NCBI RefSeq assembly: GCF_946885955.1 | Contig: NZ_CAMPHI010000054.1 | Location: 1 to 29,223 of the forward strand | Reading direction: 5' to 3' | DNA from: an uncultured Pseudomonas sp. | GTDB lineage: Bacteria; Pseudomonadota; Gammaproteobacteria; Pseudomonadales; Pseudomonadaceae | Length of the DNA: 29,223 nucleotides | Shown here: piece after piece, positions 1-8,147 of the stretch | Position numbering within the stretch: the first letter of the stretch is position 1 | Layout: each line of letters begins with the position of its first letter | The notes under the pieces: generated by a model | Databases searched by the model: none | The model's input: only the letters and a program-made list of their open reading frames with translations | What the model was told of the DNA's origin: nothing | Program-made: the position numbers and the translations under genes

Positions 1-1340
1 GGGCCGACGTTGCCGATCTGGCTCAGGGCCACGCCGCCAAGGCCGGCGATGCCCGAGCCGAGGCCGAAGGCGAGCATATCCACCCGCCCGGTCGGCACGC
101 CGCAGCAGGCGGCCATATTGCGATTCTGCGTCACCGCGCGAACGTTAAGGCCTAGGCGGGTCTTGTTCAGCAAGAGCCAGGTCAGCACCACCACAAACAA
201 GGCGAAGCCGATAATCACGATGCGGTTGTACGGCAGCACCAGGTTCGGCAGCACCTGGATGCCGCCGCTCAACCAATAGGGGTTGGCCACTTCGACGTTC
301 TGCGCACCAAATAGCACGCGCACCAGCTGGATCAGAATCAGGCTGATGCCCCAGGTCGCCAGCAGGGTTTCCAGCGGGCGGCCATACAGGTGGCGGATCA
401 CCGTGCGCTCCAGGGCCATGCCGATGGCGGCGGTGACGAAGAAGGCCACCGGCAGTGCGACCAGCGGATACAACGCCAGGGCCTCGGGGGCCAGGCGTTG
501 AAACATCAGCTGGACCATATAGGTGGAGTAGGCGCCGAGCATCAGCATCTCGCCGTGGGCCATATTGATCACCCCGAGCAGGCCGAAGGTGATCGCCAGA
601 CCGAGAGCGGCGAGCAGCAGGATGCTGCCGAGGCTGAGGCCACTAAAGGCCTGGCCGAGTAGTTCGCCGACCAGCAATTTGCGCTTGACCTGGGCCAGGC
701 TGGTTTCGGCGGCGGTGCGCACCGCTTCATCTTGTTCCACCGTTGGGTCGAGCAAGGCTTCCAGACGGGTGCGCGCCAGCGGGTCGCCGGTTTCGCCAAG
801 CAGGCGCACGGCGGCCAGGCGAATCGCCGGGTCAGCATCGGCCAGTTGCAGGTTGGCCAGGGCCAGGCTCAGGGCTGCGCGCACTTGCTTGTGCTCTTCG
901 CTGGCGACGCGGGCATTGAGCAACGCAAGTTGTGCCGGCTTGGCGCTTTTCTGCAACTGTTGGGCTGCGGCCAGGCGTACGCCAGCGTCCTCGGCGAGCA
1001 ACTGATGGCTGGCCAGAGTACCGGCGATCAGGCCGCGCAGGCGGTTATTCAGACGGATTTTCTTCGGCGTGCCGACAGGCTCGGCGTCGCCCTCGGCGGC
1101 CTGGTAGCTGCCGCTGGTCTCGATAAACGGCGTCTTGTCGCTATCGGCGGCGAGGCGGCCTTGTTGCAGTACTTCGAGCAGCGGCAGGCGCTCGGCATCC
1201 GGGGTGGCGGCCCAGCGTTCCAGCAGCTTGGCCTGTTTGGACGAGCTGGCTGCGGCGAAGTCGGCGGCATCGCCGGCATGGCTGGCGAGCGGCAGCAGCA
1301 GGGTCAGAAATAGGATAAAGCGGTACACGGCAGTGGGCAT
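1..1340 (-). CDS. urtB: Urea ABC transporter permease UrtB (3' end outside window)
   Basis: LivH-type inner-membrane permease of the high-affinity urea ABC transporter; it works with UrtA, UrtC and the ATPases UrtD/E. The ATG at 1338-1340 opens a signal-like segment (MPTAVYRFILFLTLLLPL). About 446 codons are visible and the frame is open at the left edge. Residues about 25-205 form a hydrophilic alpha-helical region with repeated AAxxL/IRLAAVRLL-type units that look HEAT-like. The membrane domain starts near residue 215 (LGSILLLAALGLAITFGL) and contains GVINMAHGEMLMLGAY and ETLLATWGISLILIQ, typical of branched-chain-amino-acid/urea permeases. It lies 123 nt downstream of urtA on the same strand with a palindrome between them; an AAGG lies about 11 nt upstream of the ATG. 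The identity is secure from the membrane domain together with adjacent urtA. The role of the N-terminal domain is unknown to me. Confidence 0.93.
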   Translation of the reverse strand, partial: MPTAVYRFILFLTLLLPLASHAGDAADFAAASSSKQAKLLERWAATPDAERLPLLEVLQQGRLAADSDKTPFIETSGSYQAAEGDAEPVGTPKKIRLNNRLRGLIAGTLASHQLLAEDAGVRLAAAQQLQKSAKPAQLALLNARVASEEHKQVRAALSLALANLQLADADPAIRLAAVRLLGETGDPLARTRLEALLDPTVEQDEAVRTAAETSLAQVKRKLLVGELLGQAFSGLSLGSILLLAALGLAITFGLLGVINMAHGEMLMLGAYSTYMVQLMFQRLAPEALALYPLVALPVAFFVTAAIGMALERTVIRHLYGRPLETLLATWGISLILIQLVRVLFGAQNVEVANPYWLSGGIQVLPNLVLPYNRIVIIGFALFVVVLTWLLLNKTRLGLNVRAVTQNRNMAACCGVPTGRVDMLAFGLGSGIAGLGGVALSQIGNVG

Positions 1341-1402
1341 ATCAGGCAGACCTTGGGACTACAGCGGAAGCCCCCTCGCGAACCGGCAGAGAGGGCGCTT
1401 AC

Positions 1403-1456
1403 CGTAGCCCGGATGCAATCCTGGAATAGCTGCTCCCGGATTGCATCCGGGCTACG
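1403..1456. repeat. REP-like perfect inverted repeat between urtA and urtB
   Basis: A 19-bp arm (cgtagcccggatgcaatcc, 1403-1421) is repeated as its exact reverse complement at 1438-1456 around a 16-nt loop. A related arm recurs at 28571-28592 and in degenerate form at 28481-28499 and 28514-28546, so this is a dispersed family rather than a private terminator. It lies in the urtA-urtB gap and could form a stable mRNA hairpin that lowers urtB expression relative to the binding protein. Confidence 0.85.
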
Positions 1457-1463
1457 AAGTCGC

Positions 1464-2732
1464 TTAGTTCGACTTCACCGCGTAATCCGGCTTCTTGTCG
1501 TTGCCTTCGATATACGGGCTCCACGGCTGGGCGCGGATCGGGCTGCTGGTTTCCCAGACCACCGAGAACTGACCGTCATCCTGGATCTCGCCGATCATCA
1601 CCGGCTTGTGCAGGTGGTGGTTGGTCTTGTCCATGGTCAGGGTGTAGCCGCTCGGCGCGGCGAAGGTTTGCCCGGCGAGGGCGTCGCGCACCTTGTCGAC
1701 GTCGGTGGTACCGGCTTTTTCAACCGCCTGGGCCCACATGTTGATACCCACATAGGTGGCTTCCATCGGGTCGTTGGTCACCGCTTTGTCGGCGCCCGGC
1801 AGGTTCTTGGCCTTGGCGTAGGCTTTCCATTTCTCGACGAAGGTGGTGTTGACCGGATTTTCCACTGACTGGAAGTAGTTCCAGGCTGCGAGGTGGCCGA
1901 CCAGCGGCTTGGTGTCGATGCCGCGCAGTTCTTCCTCGCCGACCGAGAAGGCCACGACCGGCACGTCGGTGGCTTCCAGCCCCTGGTTGGCCAGTTCCTT
2001 GTAGAAGGGCACGTTGGAATCGCCGTTGACCGTGGAGATCACCGCGGTCTTGCCGCCAGCGGAGAATTTCTTGATGTTGGCGACGATGGTTTGATAGTCG
2101 CTATGGCCGAAGGGGGTATAGACCTCTTCGATGTCCTTCTCGGCCACGCCCTTGGAGATCAGGAACGCGCGCAGGATCTTGTTGGTGGTGCGCGGGTAGA
2201 CATAGTCGGTGCCGAGCAGGAAGAAGCGCTTGGCGGCGCCGCCGTCTTCGCTCATCAGATACTCGACCGCAGGAATCGCCTGCTGGTTTGGCGCGGCGCC
2301 GGTGTAGAAAACGTTCGGCGACAGCTCTTCGCCCTCGTACTGCACCGGGTAGAACAGCAGGCCGTTGAGCTCTTCGTAGACCGGCAATACGGATTTGCGC
2401 GACACCGAGGTCCAACAGCCGAAGGTCACCGCGACCTTGTCCTGGGTCAGCAACTGACGCCCCTTCTCGGCGAACAGCGGCCAGTTGGAAGCAGGGTCGA
2501 CCACTACCGGTTCGAGTTGCTTGCCGAGTACGCCGCCCTTGGCATTGATCTCGTCGATGGTCATCAGCGCCATGTCTTTCAGCGATGTTTCGGAAATCGC
2601 CATGGTGCCGGAAAGCGAGTGGAGGATGCCGACCTTGATGGTCTCGGCGGCCTGCGCGGTGAAGGGGAACAAACCGCTGAGCATGAGGGCGCTGGCGGCG
2701 ATCGTCGATTTCAGAAAGGGACGGCGTTTCAT
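1464..2732 (-). CDS. urtA: Urea ABC transporter substrate-binding protein UrtA
   Basis: Periplasmic urea-binding protein (type I periplasmic-binding fold, UrtA/AmiC-like) of 422 residues that feeds the UrtBCDE transporter. I chose the ATG at 2730-2732, giving MKRRPFLKS, rather than an in-frame ATG 75 nt upstream, because it directly starts a signal peptide. That signal has a twin-arginine-like motif (KRRPFLK), a hydrophobic core and an AQA cleavage site, suggesting Tat export. Family motifs include VGILHSLSGTMAISE, DPASNWPLFAEKGR, TFGCWTSVSRKSVLPV and NGLLFYPVQYEGEE. The C-terminus (HHLHKP, QPWSPYIEG) also fits UrtA. It is the first gene of the urt operon and has a sigma-54-type promoter about 110 nt upstream, consistent with nitrogen-limitation control. 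Confidence 0.96.
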   Translation of the reverse strand: MKRRPFLKSTIAASALMLSGLFPFTAQAAETIKVGILHSLSGTMAISETSLKDMALMTIDEINAKGGVLGKQLEPVVVDPASNWPLFAEKGRQLLTQDKVAVTFGCWTSVSRKSVLPVYEELNGLLFYPVQYEGEELSPNVFYTGAAPNQQAIPAVEYLMSEDGGAAKRFFLLGTDYVYPRTTNKILRAFLISKGVAEKDIEEVYTPFGHSDYQTIVANIKKFSAGGKTAVISTVNGDSNVPFYKELANQGLEATDVPVVAFSVGEEELRGIDTKPLVGHLAAWNYFQSVENPVNTTFVEKWKAYAKAKNLPGADKAVTNDPMEATYVGINMWAQAVEKAGTTDVDKVRDALAGQTFAAPSGYTLTMDKTNHHLHKPVMIGEIQDDGQFSVVWETSSPIRAQPWSPYIEGNDKKPDYAVKSN

Positions 2733-2840
2733 TGTTATGGCTCCGTGCGCAACTGTTGGGTGAGACCGGAAAGCCTGTTGAACCTGAGCGCAGTAACGCA
2801 GCGCCAAGTCCGGCAGACTTCTCTAGGTCGTCAGTCCAAT

Positions 2841-2857
2841 GGCAGCATCCGTGCCAA
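2841..2857 (-). promoter_or_regulatory. Sigma-54 (RpoN) promoter of urtA
   Basis: The minus strand reads TTGGCACGGATGCTGCC, matching the sigma-54 consensus TTGGCACG-N4-TTGCW at nearly every position, with the GG and GC doublets at the correct spacing (GG-N10-GC). It ends about 110 nt upstream of the urtA ATG. Several TGGTGC/GCACCA half-sites lie further upstream (2932-2937, 2967-2972, 2975-2980). They recall NtrC half-sites but are not arranged as a standard NtrC palindrome. NtrC activation is inferred, not shown. Confidence 0.75.
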
Positions 2858-2982
2858 TCAACGCAAGAGCTTGGTTTAGATGGTTTTTTCAGATTAAAGC
2901 GGAGAATTGCCGCGGCTTTGTCGCGCCGCTTTGGTGCGCCTCTCGCAGCGAGGTGCGTTCTCGGTCGCACCACTGCACCATG

Positions 2983-3591
2983 TTAGAGCCCGAGGTAGTT
3001 CTTCACCCCGGTAAAGATGATCTGCGCCGCCAGTGCGCAGACGAACAGGCCCATCAGGCGGCTGACGATCTGCAGGCCCTGATCGCCGAGCAGGCGTTCG
3101 AAGCGATTGGACATATAGAGCACGCCGCCGACGGTAAGGCTGGCCATGGCGATGGCCAGCACCGCCAGGGCCTTGTCGCTCCAGTCCGGCTGGCTGGCGC
3201 CCATCAGCAGCAGGGCGCCGATGGTGCCCGGGCCGACGGTGAGAGGAATGGTCAGCGGCACTATGGTCACGTCCTGCTGCACGTTGTCGCTCTGCACCGC
3301 GGGTTTACCCTGGGCCATGCCCAGCGCCGAGATGAACAGCACGCTGCCGGCACCGATACGGAAGGCGTCGATGGTGATGCCGAACAGGGTGAAGATATGT
3401 TTGCCGAACAGGTACAGCAACAGGCTGGCGACCAGCACGCCGGCCGCGACTTTCCAGGCCAGGCGCTTGCGCTCCTTGACCGTATAGCCGCGGCTCAGGC
3501 CGATAAAACACGACAGCACGAAGAACGGGCTGTAGAGCACCAGTAATTTCAAATACAGACTGAACAGCGCGGACGCCATGGGGGAACTCAT
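2983..3591 (-). CDS. MarC/YchE-family integral membrane protein
   Basis: A 202-residue multi-pass membrane protein of the MarC family (UPF0056), whose transport role is unproven. Six hydrophobic segments are visible: about 9-30, 47-68, 72-92, a central LTIPLTVGPGTIGALLLMGA stretch, about 142-162 and 176-196. The family signature IPLTVGPGTIGA is clear. The chosen ATG is at 3589-3591 (MSSPMASALFSLYLK); a second in-frame ATG at 3577-3579 (MASALFSL) is possible because neither has a strong ribosome-binding site. It lies between retS and urtA on the same strand, matching the position I recall for PA4857. A hairpin at 3616-3640 separates it from retS, so it may not be strongly co-transcribed. The marC name reflects homology only; involvement in multiple antibiotic resistance is not implied. 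Confidence 0.9.
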   Translation of the reverse strand: MSSPMASALFSLYLKLLVLYSPFFVLSCFIGLSRGYTVKERKRLAWKVAAGVLVASLLLYLFGKHIFTLFGITIDAFRIGAGSVLFISALGMAQGKPAVQSDNVQQDVTIVPLTIPLTVGPGTIGALLLMGASQPDWSDKALAVLAIAMASLTVGGVLYMSNRFERLLGDQGLQIVSRLMGLFVCALAAQIIFTGVKNYLGL

Positions 3592-3615
3592 TTCCGGACA
3601 AGTGGGCCGATTCCG

Positions 3616-3640
3616 CCGGGCTGCTCGGCGAGCAGCCCGG
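3616..3640 (-). terminator. Perfect 11-bp hairpin downstream of retS
   Basis: CCGGGCTGCTC and its exact reverse complement GAGCAGCCCGG flank a 3-nt loop, beginning about 39 nt after the retS stop codon and ending 25 nt before marC. No T-tract follows on the minus strand, so it is not a textbook intrinsic terminator; it could attenuate or protect the 3' end of the retS transcript. A 14-bp near-tandem repeat containing GAATCAGGTT (3648-3657 and 3662-3671) lies between it and retS. Confidence 0.45.
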
Positions 3641-3678
3641 GTGGGGCGAATCAGGTTGGTTGAATCAGGTTAGTAACA

Positions 3679-6471
3679 TCAGAGCGGCAGCACATCGGAT
3701 TTGGATGCGTTTTCGCGTGCGGCGATCCAGTGTTCGATCAGTTCGCGCAGTTGCGACAGCTCCACCGGTTTGGACATGTGGCCATCCATGCCGACCTGGC
3801 GCGCCCGCTCCTTGTGTTCGTTGAGGATGTGCGCGGTCAGCGCGACTATGGGCGTGCGCGGGCGCTGTTCGGCGGCTTCCCAGGCACGCAACTGCTCGGT
3901 GGCGGAAAAGCCGTCGAGGATCGGCATCTCGCAGTCCATCAGCACCAGGTCGTAATGCTGCGCCTTCATCGCGGTCAGCGCTTCCTCGCCGTTGCTGGCG
4001 GTATCCGGCTGCAGCTTGAGTTTGCCGAGCATGCCGCGGATCACCTTGGTGGAAATGCTGTTGTCCTCGGCGACCAGGATGCGGAAATCGGCCGGTACAT
4101 CCAGCGGTGCGCTGACGGCGGGGGAGGACTGGGTCGAATTGCTCTTGCCACGCTGCGCCAGTTCGTCGGCCAGGGTGGTCTTCAGGGTGTAGCCGGCCAC
4201 GGGCTTGGCGAGGATGCGCTTGATCCCGGCATTGCGCGCGATGATCTTGCCCGGCGCGTTGCTGATGCCGGTGAGCATGATCAGCAGGATGTCGTGATTG
4301 AGGCTCGGGTCTTCCTTGATCTTCGCCGCCAGCTGCATGCCGCTCATGCCGGGCATGTCCTGGTCGAGCAGCACCACATCGAAGTATTCGCGCATATGCG
4401 CCTTGGTGCGCAGCAGGGCCAGCGCCTCCTTGCCCGAGGGCACGGCGCTGACGCTCAGGCCCCAGGCGCTGCATTGCTGCATCAGCACCTTGCGGCAGGT
4501 TTCGTTGTCATCCACCACCAGCAGCCTGGCTCCTTGCAGCGGGGCCTCGAGGTCGGCGGTCGGACGCTCCAGACGTTGACTGTCGAGCGGCAGGGTCAAC
4601 CACAGCGTGCTGCCCTGGTTGTTGCTGCTCTGGATGCCGAATTCCCCGTCCATCAGGCGGATCAGCTGGCGGGCGATGACCAGACCGAGGCGACCGCCAA
4701 GCTTGCTGGCGGTGAGAAAGTCCTTGCTGTGCAGTTCGGTATTGAGCAACGCATTGCGTTCGGCGGGGTCCAGCGGGCGGCCGCTGTCCTGCACGGCGAT
4801 GCGCAGGCGCGGTTGGGTGTCCTGGTTTTCCAGTGCCACGACCAGGAGGACTTCGCCTTCGTCGGTCTGCTTGAAAGCATTGTCCAGCAGGCTCAGCAGG
4901 GTCTGACGCAGGCGCGTCGGGTCGCCGCTGATCACGCGCGGCACCTGCGGCTGGGTAAAACTGATCAGCTCGACTTTCTGCTGCTCGGCCTTGGCGCGGA
5001 AGATATCCAGGCAATCCTCGATCAGCGCATTGAGGTCGAACTGCACATCGTCCAGTTCGATCTGCCCGGATTCGAGTTTGGAAATGTCGAGAATTTCGTT
5101 GATCAGCGTGAGCAGCTCGTTGCCGGAGCTGTGGATGGTCTGCACGTAGTCGCGCTGTTTAGCCGACAACGGCGTGCCCAGTAACAGTTCGGTCATGCCC
5201 AGCACGCCATTCATCGGGGTGCGGATTTCATGGCTGATCTTGGCGAGGAATTCGGCCTTGGCTTTCAACTCCGCGGAGCTGGCGGCCATGCTGGTGCGTT
5301 CGGTCAGGGTGTCGCGTTGAATCTGGCGCTGTCGCTCGGTCAGCGACACCGTCAGCACCAGTCCGGTCAGGGTGGCGATGCTGAATACGCCGGTGACCAG
5401 CCAGCCGGGATTGAGCTGGTCGAGGCCGAACAACACCGGGATGAACAGGCTGAAGCCCAGGTTGAACACCAGCATGCCGCCGGTGATCAGCCGCGCCGGT
5501 TGGTAGCCACGCTGCCAGTGCAGGCCCGTGACCACCATCACCACCAGCGAGCTGACGATCACCAGCAGGTAGATCAGCGAGCTGTACCAGAGCATGCCGG
5601 TGCTCAGGATGATCAGGGCCAGCGCCAGGTTGAGCAGCGCGTTGCCACGCAGCAGGTGGTTGAGCTTGCTGGCCTGGGTCGAGGTGCCCTGCAGGAAGCT
5701 CAGGGTGAAGGCCAGCACGCAGAAGCCGGCGCCGAGCGCGGAAAGATCGGCGATCAGTGACTGATTGACGCCCTGGCTGGGGATCCATACCGCCAGCAGG
5801 CCGATATTGGCCGCGGCGCACAGCGCCAGGCTGAAGTGCATGCCGGCCAGCCAGAGGCTACTGGCCGAACGGTTGTAGAGAAAACGGGTGAGGTTATACA
5901 GCGTCAGCAGGATCAGCCCGCCGAGCAGGGCGCCGAAGATATAGGCGGGTTTCTCCAGGCCAACCAGTTGGCGCTCGCCAATTACCTTGAACCAGACCAT
6001 CAACGGGTGGTTGGAGGTCATGCGCACATAGATTTCGCGCGCCTGGCTATCGTTCGGCAGCGACAGCAGGTACGCGCGCGAGGGCAGGGGGCGGGAGCTC
6101 AGTGGCAGGGCCTCGCCGGTATGGGTGCTTTGTTCCACCTGGCCGTTGCGCAGCAGGTAATAGTCGAGGTATTGCACCCGTGGCGCGAACACCCATAGCC
6201 AACTGGGCGCATCGAGCGCATTGAGATCGACATGCAGCCACACCGCATGCTCGCTCAGGGGGAAGGTGAAGTTCTGTTTATCGAGGGGAATGAACTGGTT
6301 ACGCAGGGCCTGGATGTCGTCCAGTTGCAGTCGGGCACTGTCGTCGACGAGCATCGACCAGCCGGATACACGGGGTGCCGAACCGGTCTCGCTGGCGATG
6401 GCCGGCGATAGCCCGCAGCAAGTCAGAAGCAGGCCGATGATGAGGCCGGTGGCAATCCTGAGCCGCTTCAA
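3679..6471 (-). CDS. retS: Hybrid sensor kinase RetS (biofilm/virulence switch)
   Basis: Inner-membrane hybrid sensor that in P. aeruginosa antagonises GacS and so keeps RsmY/Z low, favouring motility and acute virulence over biofilm. With the TTG start at 6469-6471 it has 930 residues. It has a signal peptide (about 1-26), a periplasmic 7TMR-DISMED2-like domain (about 35-170), a seven-helix membrane domain (about 175-375), then HisKA with [11 protein letters not shown] (His414), an ATPase-like domain and two receiver domains (Asp703 in LLDQDMPG, Asp846 in LMDCEMP). These match H424, D713 and D858 of the 942-residue PAO1 protein with an offset of 10-12. An SD-like AGGG precedes the TTG. A GTG start at 6555 would lie upstream of the TATAAT and is unlikely. 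The ATPase G1 box reads DSGRPL, lacking the usual second glycine. It sits between purD and marC as in PAO1. Confidence 0.93.
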   Translation of the reverse strand: MKRLRIATGLIIGLLLTCCGLSPAIASETGSAPRVSGWSMLVDDSARLQLDDIQALRNQFIPLDKQNFTFPLSEHAVWLHVDLNALDAPSWLWVFAPRVQYLDYYLLRNGQVEQSTHTGEALPLSSRPLPSRAYLLSLPNDSQAREIYVRMTSNHPLMVWFKVIGERQLVGLEKPAYIFGALLGGLILLTLYNLTRFLYNRSASSLWLAGMHFSLALCAAANIGLLAVWIPSQGVNQSLIADLSALGAGFCVLAFTLSFLQGTSTQASKLNHLLRGNALLNLALALIILSTGMLWYSSLIYLLVIVSSLVVMVVTGLHWQRGYQPARLITGGMLVFNLGFSLFIPVLFGLDQLNPGWLVTGVFSIATLTGLVLTVSLTERQRQIQRDTLTERTSMAASSAELKAKAEFLAKISHEIRTPMNGVLGMTELLLGTPLSAKQRDYVQTIHSSGNELLTLINEILDISKLESGQIELDDVQFDLNALIEDCLDIFRAKAEQQKVELISFTQPQVPRVISGDPTRLRQTLLSLLDNAFKQTDEGEVLLVVALENQDTQPRLRIAVQDSGRPLDPAERNALLNTELHSKDFLTASKLGGRLGLVIARQLIRLMDGEFGIQSSNNQGSTLWLTLPLDSQRLERPTADLEAPLQGARLLVVDDNETCRKVLMQQCSAWGLSVSAVPSGKEALALLRTKAHMREYFDVVLLDQDMPGMSGMQLAAKIKEDPSLNHDILLIMLTGISNAPGKIIARNAGIKRILAKPVAGYTLKTTLADELAQRGKSNSTQSSPAVSAPLDVPADFRILVAEDNSISTKVIRGMLGKLKLQPDTASNGEEALTAMKAQHYDLVLMDCEMPILDGFSATEQLRAWEAAEQRPRTPIVALTAHILNEHKERARQVGMDGHMSKPVELSQLRELIEHWIAARENASKSDVLPL

Positions 6472-6501
6472 AGTGACGTCCCTTCGAAAGTAAGTGGCGG
6501 G

Positions 6502-6530
6502 ATTATAGCCAAGCGTGGCCGTGGTGAAAT
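6502..6530 (-). promoter_or_regulatory. Sigma-70 promoter of retS
   Basis: A perfect TATAAT -10 hexamer lies at 6502-6507 on the minus strand. At 17 nt spacing the -35 position (6525-6530) reads ATTTCA, a weak match. Transcription would begin near 6495, leaving a leader of about 24 nt before the TTG start. It lies after the purD stop, so retS can be expressed independently of the purine genes. Confidence 0.65.
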
Positions 6531-6533
6531 ATC

Positions 6534-6561
6534 GCCAAGGTCGCGATTGGGCCACCTTGGC
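6534..6561 (-). terminator. Inverted repeat between purD and retS
   Basis: GCCAAGGT (6534-6541) and ACCTTGGC (6554-6561) form a perfect 8-bp stem with a 12-nt loop, starting about 32 nt after the purD stop. The following minus-strand bases (GATATTTC) are only moderately T-rich. It may end the purD transcript or, because it abuts the retS promoter, act as an operator. Confidence 0.4.
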
Positions 6562-6593
6562 GGGTTTCTTACCGCTCTACTGCTAATTTTTCT

Positions 6594-7883
6594 TCAACCC
6601 TCGCCGCGTTCGCGGGCGATGGCGCGGTAACCGATATCGGTGCGGTAGAAGCAGCCGTTCCAGCGGATCTTCTGCGCCAGGCGATAGGCCTGTTGTTGCG
6701 CATCGGCGACGCTGGCGCCAATGGCGGTGGCGCAGAGTACGCGGCCGCCTGCGGTGACGATCTGCCCGTCCTTTTGCGCGGTACCAGCGTGAAACACCTT
6801 GCCGTCCAGCTCAGCCGCATCGGCCAGCCCCTCGATTACCTCACCCTTGGCATAGTCGCCCGGGTAGCCGCCAGCGGCCAGCACCACGCCAACCGTCGGA
6901 CGCGGGTCCCAGCGGGCCTCGACCTTATCCAGCGCTTGCGCCAGTGCGGCTTCGACCAGCAGCACCAGGGAAGATTCCAGGCGCACCATGATCGGCTGGG
7001 TCTCCGGGTCGCCGAAACGGCAGTTGAATTCGATGACTTTCGGTTTGCCGGCCTTGTCGATCATCAGCCCGGCGTAGAGAAAACCAGTGTAGACGTTGCC
7101 TTCGCTGGCCATGCCATTGACGGTGGGATAGATCACCTCGTCCATCACCCGCTGGTGCACTTCGGCGGTTACCACCGGTGCGGGCGAGTAAGCGCCCATG
7201 CCGCCAGTGTTGGGGCCGCTGTCGCCGTCGCCGACGCGCTTGTGGTCCTGGCTGGTGGCCATCGGCAGGACATTCTTGCCGTCGACCATGACGATGAAGC
7301 TGGCTTCTTCGCCATCGAGGAATTCCTCGATCACCACCCGCGAACCGGCTTCGCCGAAGGCATTGCCGGCGAGCATGTCGCGTACCGCGTCCTCGGCTTC
7401 CGCCAGGGTCATGGCGACGATCACGCCTTTACCGGCGGCCAGGCCATCGGCCTTGATCACGATCGGTGCGCCGACCTTTTGCAGGTAGGCCAGGGCCGGC
7501 TCGACTTCGGTGAAGTTCTGATAATCGGCGGTAGGGATCTGGTGGCGGGCGAGGAAGTCCTTGGTAAAGGCTTTCGACCCTTCCAGCTGGGCGGCACCTG
7601 CGCTCGGGCCGAAGATATCCAGTTTGCGCGCGCGGAACAGATCGACCACGCCTGCAACCAGCGGCGCTTCCGGGCCAACGATGGTCAGTTGCACATTCTT
7701 CTCGGCGAAATCGGCCAGCTGCTCCAGGGCCAGCACGTCAATGGCGACGTTCTCGCACTTGGCTTCGGTGGCGGTGCCGGCGTTGCCCGGAGCGACGAAT
7801 ACTTTGGCGACGCGCGGGTCTTGCGCGACTTTCCAGGCCAGGGCGTGTTCGCGACCGCCGCTGCCGATGATCAATACGTTCAT
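6594..7883 (-). CDS. purD: Phosphoribosylamine-glycine ligase (GAR synthetase)
   Basis: Catalyses the second step of de novo purine synthesis: phosphoribosylamine + glycine + ATP to GAR. It is a cytosolic ATP-grasp enzyme. The 429 residues match the family length. The N-terminal domain starts MNVLIIGSGGREHALAWK. The ATP-grasp part includes KADGLAAGKGVIVA, the family signature region with GPNTGGMGAYSPAPV, and the metal-binding segment VIEFNCRFGDPETQ. The C-terminal domain includes VGVVLAAGGYPGDYAKG. The ATG at 7881-7883 is preceded by a strong AAGGAG at suitable spacing. It follows purH on the same strand, separated by 264 nt of palindromic repeats, and is followed by retS with its own promoter. 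Confidence 0.98.
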   Translation of the reverse strand: MNVLIIGSGGREHALAWKVAQDPRVAKVFVAPGNAGTATEAKCENVAIDVLALEQLADFAEKNVQLTIVGPEAPLVAGVVDLFRARKLDIFGPSAGAAQLEGSKAFTKDFLARHQIPTADYQNFTEVEPALAYLQKVGAPIVIKADGLAAGKGVIVAMTLAEAEDAVRDMLAGNAFGEAGSRVVIEEFLDGEEASFIVMVDGKNVLPMATSQDHKRVGDGDSGPNTGGMGAYSPAPVVTAEVHQRVMDEVIYPTVNGMASEGNVYTGFLYAGLMIDKAGKPKVIEFNCRFGDPETQPIMVRLESSLVLLVEAALAQALDKVEARWDPRPTVGVVLAAGGYPGDYAKGEVIEGLADAAELDGKVFHAGTAQKDGQIVTAGGRVLCATAIGASVADAQQQAYRLAQKIRWNGCFYRTDIGYRAIARERGEG

Positions 7884-7920
7884 ATCTGTCTCCTTGTGGA
7901 GGCGGGCCAGCGGCCCGGCT

Positions 7921-7946
7921 GGTGGATAGAAAAAGCGCTATCCACC
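7921..7946. repeat. Dispersed palindrome, copy 1 (GGTGGATA family)
   Basis: GGTGGATA and TATCCACC form an 8-bp perfect stem with a 10-nt loop. The outer sequence TATCCACCCTAC is the reverse complement of GTAGGGTGGATA, nearly identical to the GTAGGGTGGACA arm of the hairpin at 25032-25058, so both belong to one interspersed family. It sits in the purH-purD gap, 38 nt upstream of purD. Confidence 0.75.
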
Positions 7947-7959
7947 CTACAAAAGCGAT

Positions 7960-7995
7960 GTTGGGTATCGCTGTGCTCAGGCTACGCGCCCCAAC
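7960..7995. repeat. GTTGGG palindrome in the purH-purD gap
   Basis: GTTGGG (7960-7965) pairs with CCCAAC (7990-7995), followed by CTACG. It directly follows the 7921-7946 palindrome, suggesting a composite REP-like cluster. The stem is short, so confidence is moderate. Confidence 0.5.
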
Positions 7996-8053
7996 CTACG
8001 GTTCAAAACTTGCGACTCTGTCGAGGTCGCGATGAAGCCGGTAGATGCAAGGC

Positions 8054-8113
8054 GCCCCGGGGTTCGACAAGCGGAGTTGCCGATTGGCAATGAGCATTGG
8101 CGGAACCCGGGGC
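8054..8113. repeat. Long imperfect stem-loop downstream of purH
   Basis: GCCCCGGGGTTC (from 8054) pairs with GGAACCCGGGGC (8102-8113) with one bulged base. Inside it TTGCC (8078-8082) and GGCAA (8087-8091) form a second small stem. On the minus strand this begins 34 nt after the purH stop. It could terminate, attenuate or stabilise the purH transcript before purD. Neighbouring GCGAC/GTCGC arms near 8010-8033 add further folding. Confidence 0.55.
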
Positions 8114-8147
8114 AACACAGCAGATGCCGGTTTCAGTGCGGCCGATT

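Noticed and set aside
2932..2980. NtrC-binding site upstream of urtA
   Set aside because: Only half-sites (TGGTGC/GCACCA) are seen and they do not form the usual spaced dyad, so only the sigma-54 promoter is annotated.
3730..5184. 484-codon plus-strand open frame opposite retS
   Set aside because: Composition is Gln/Arg/Asp-rich antisense sequence with no family motif, while the minus strand encodes intact receiver and kinase domains.
7884..8147. Purine riboswitch before purD
   Set aside because: The structures are GC-rich repeat-type palindromes; no conserved purine or PRPP aptamer core was recognised.
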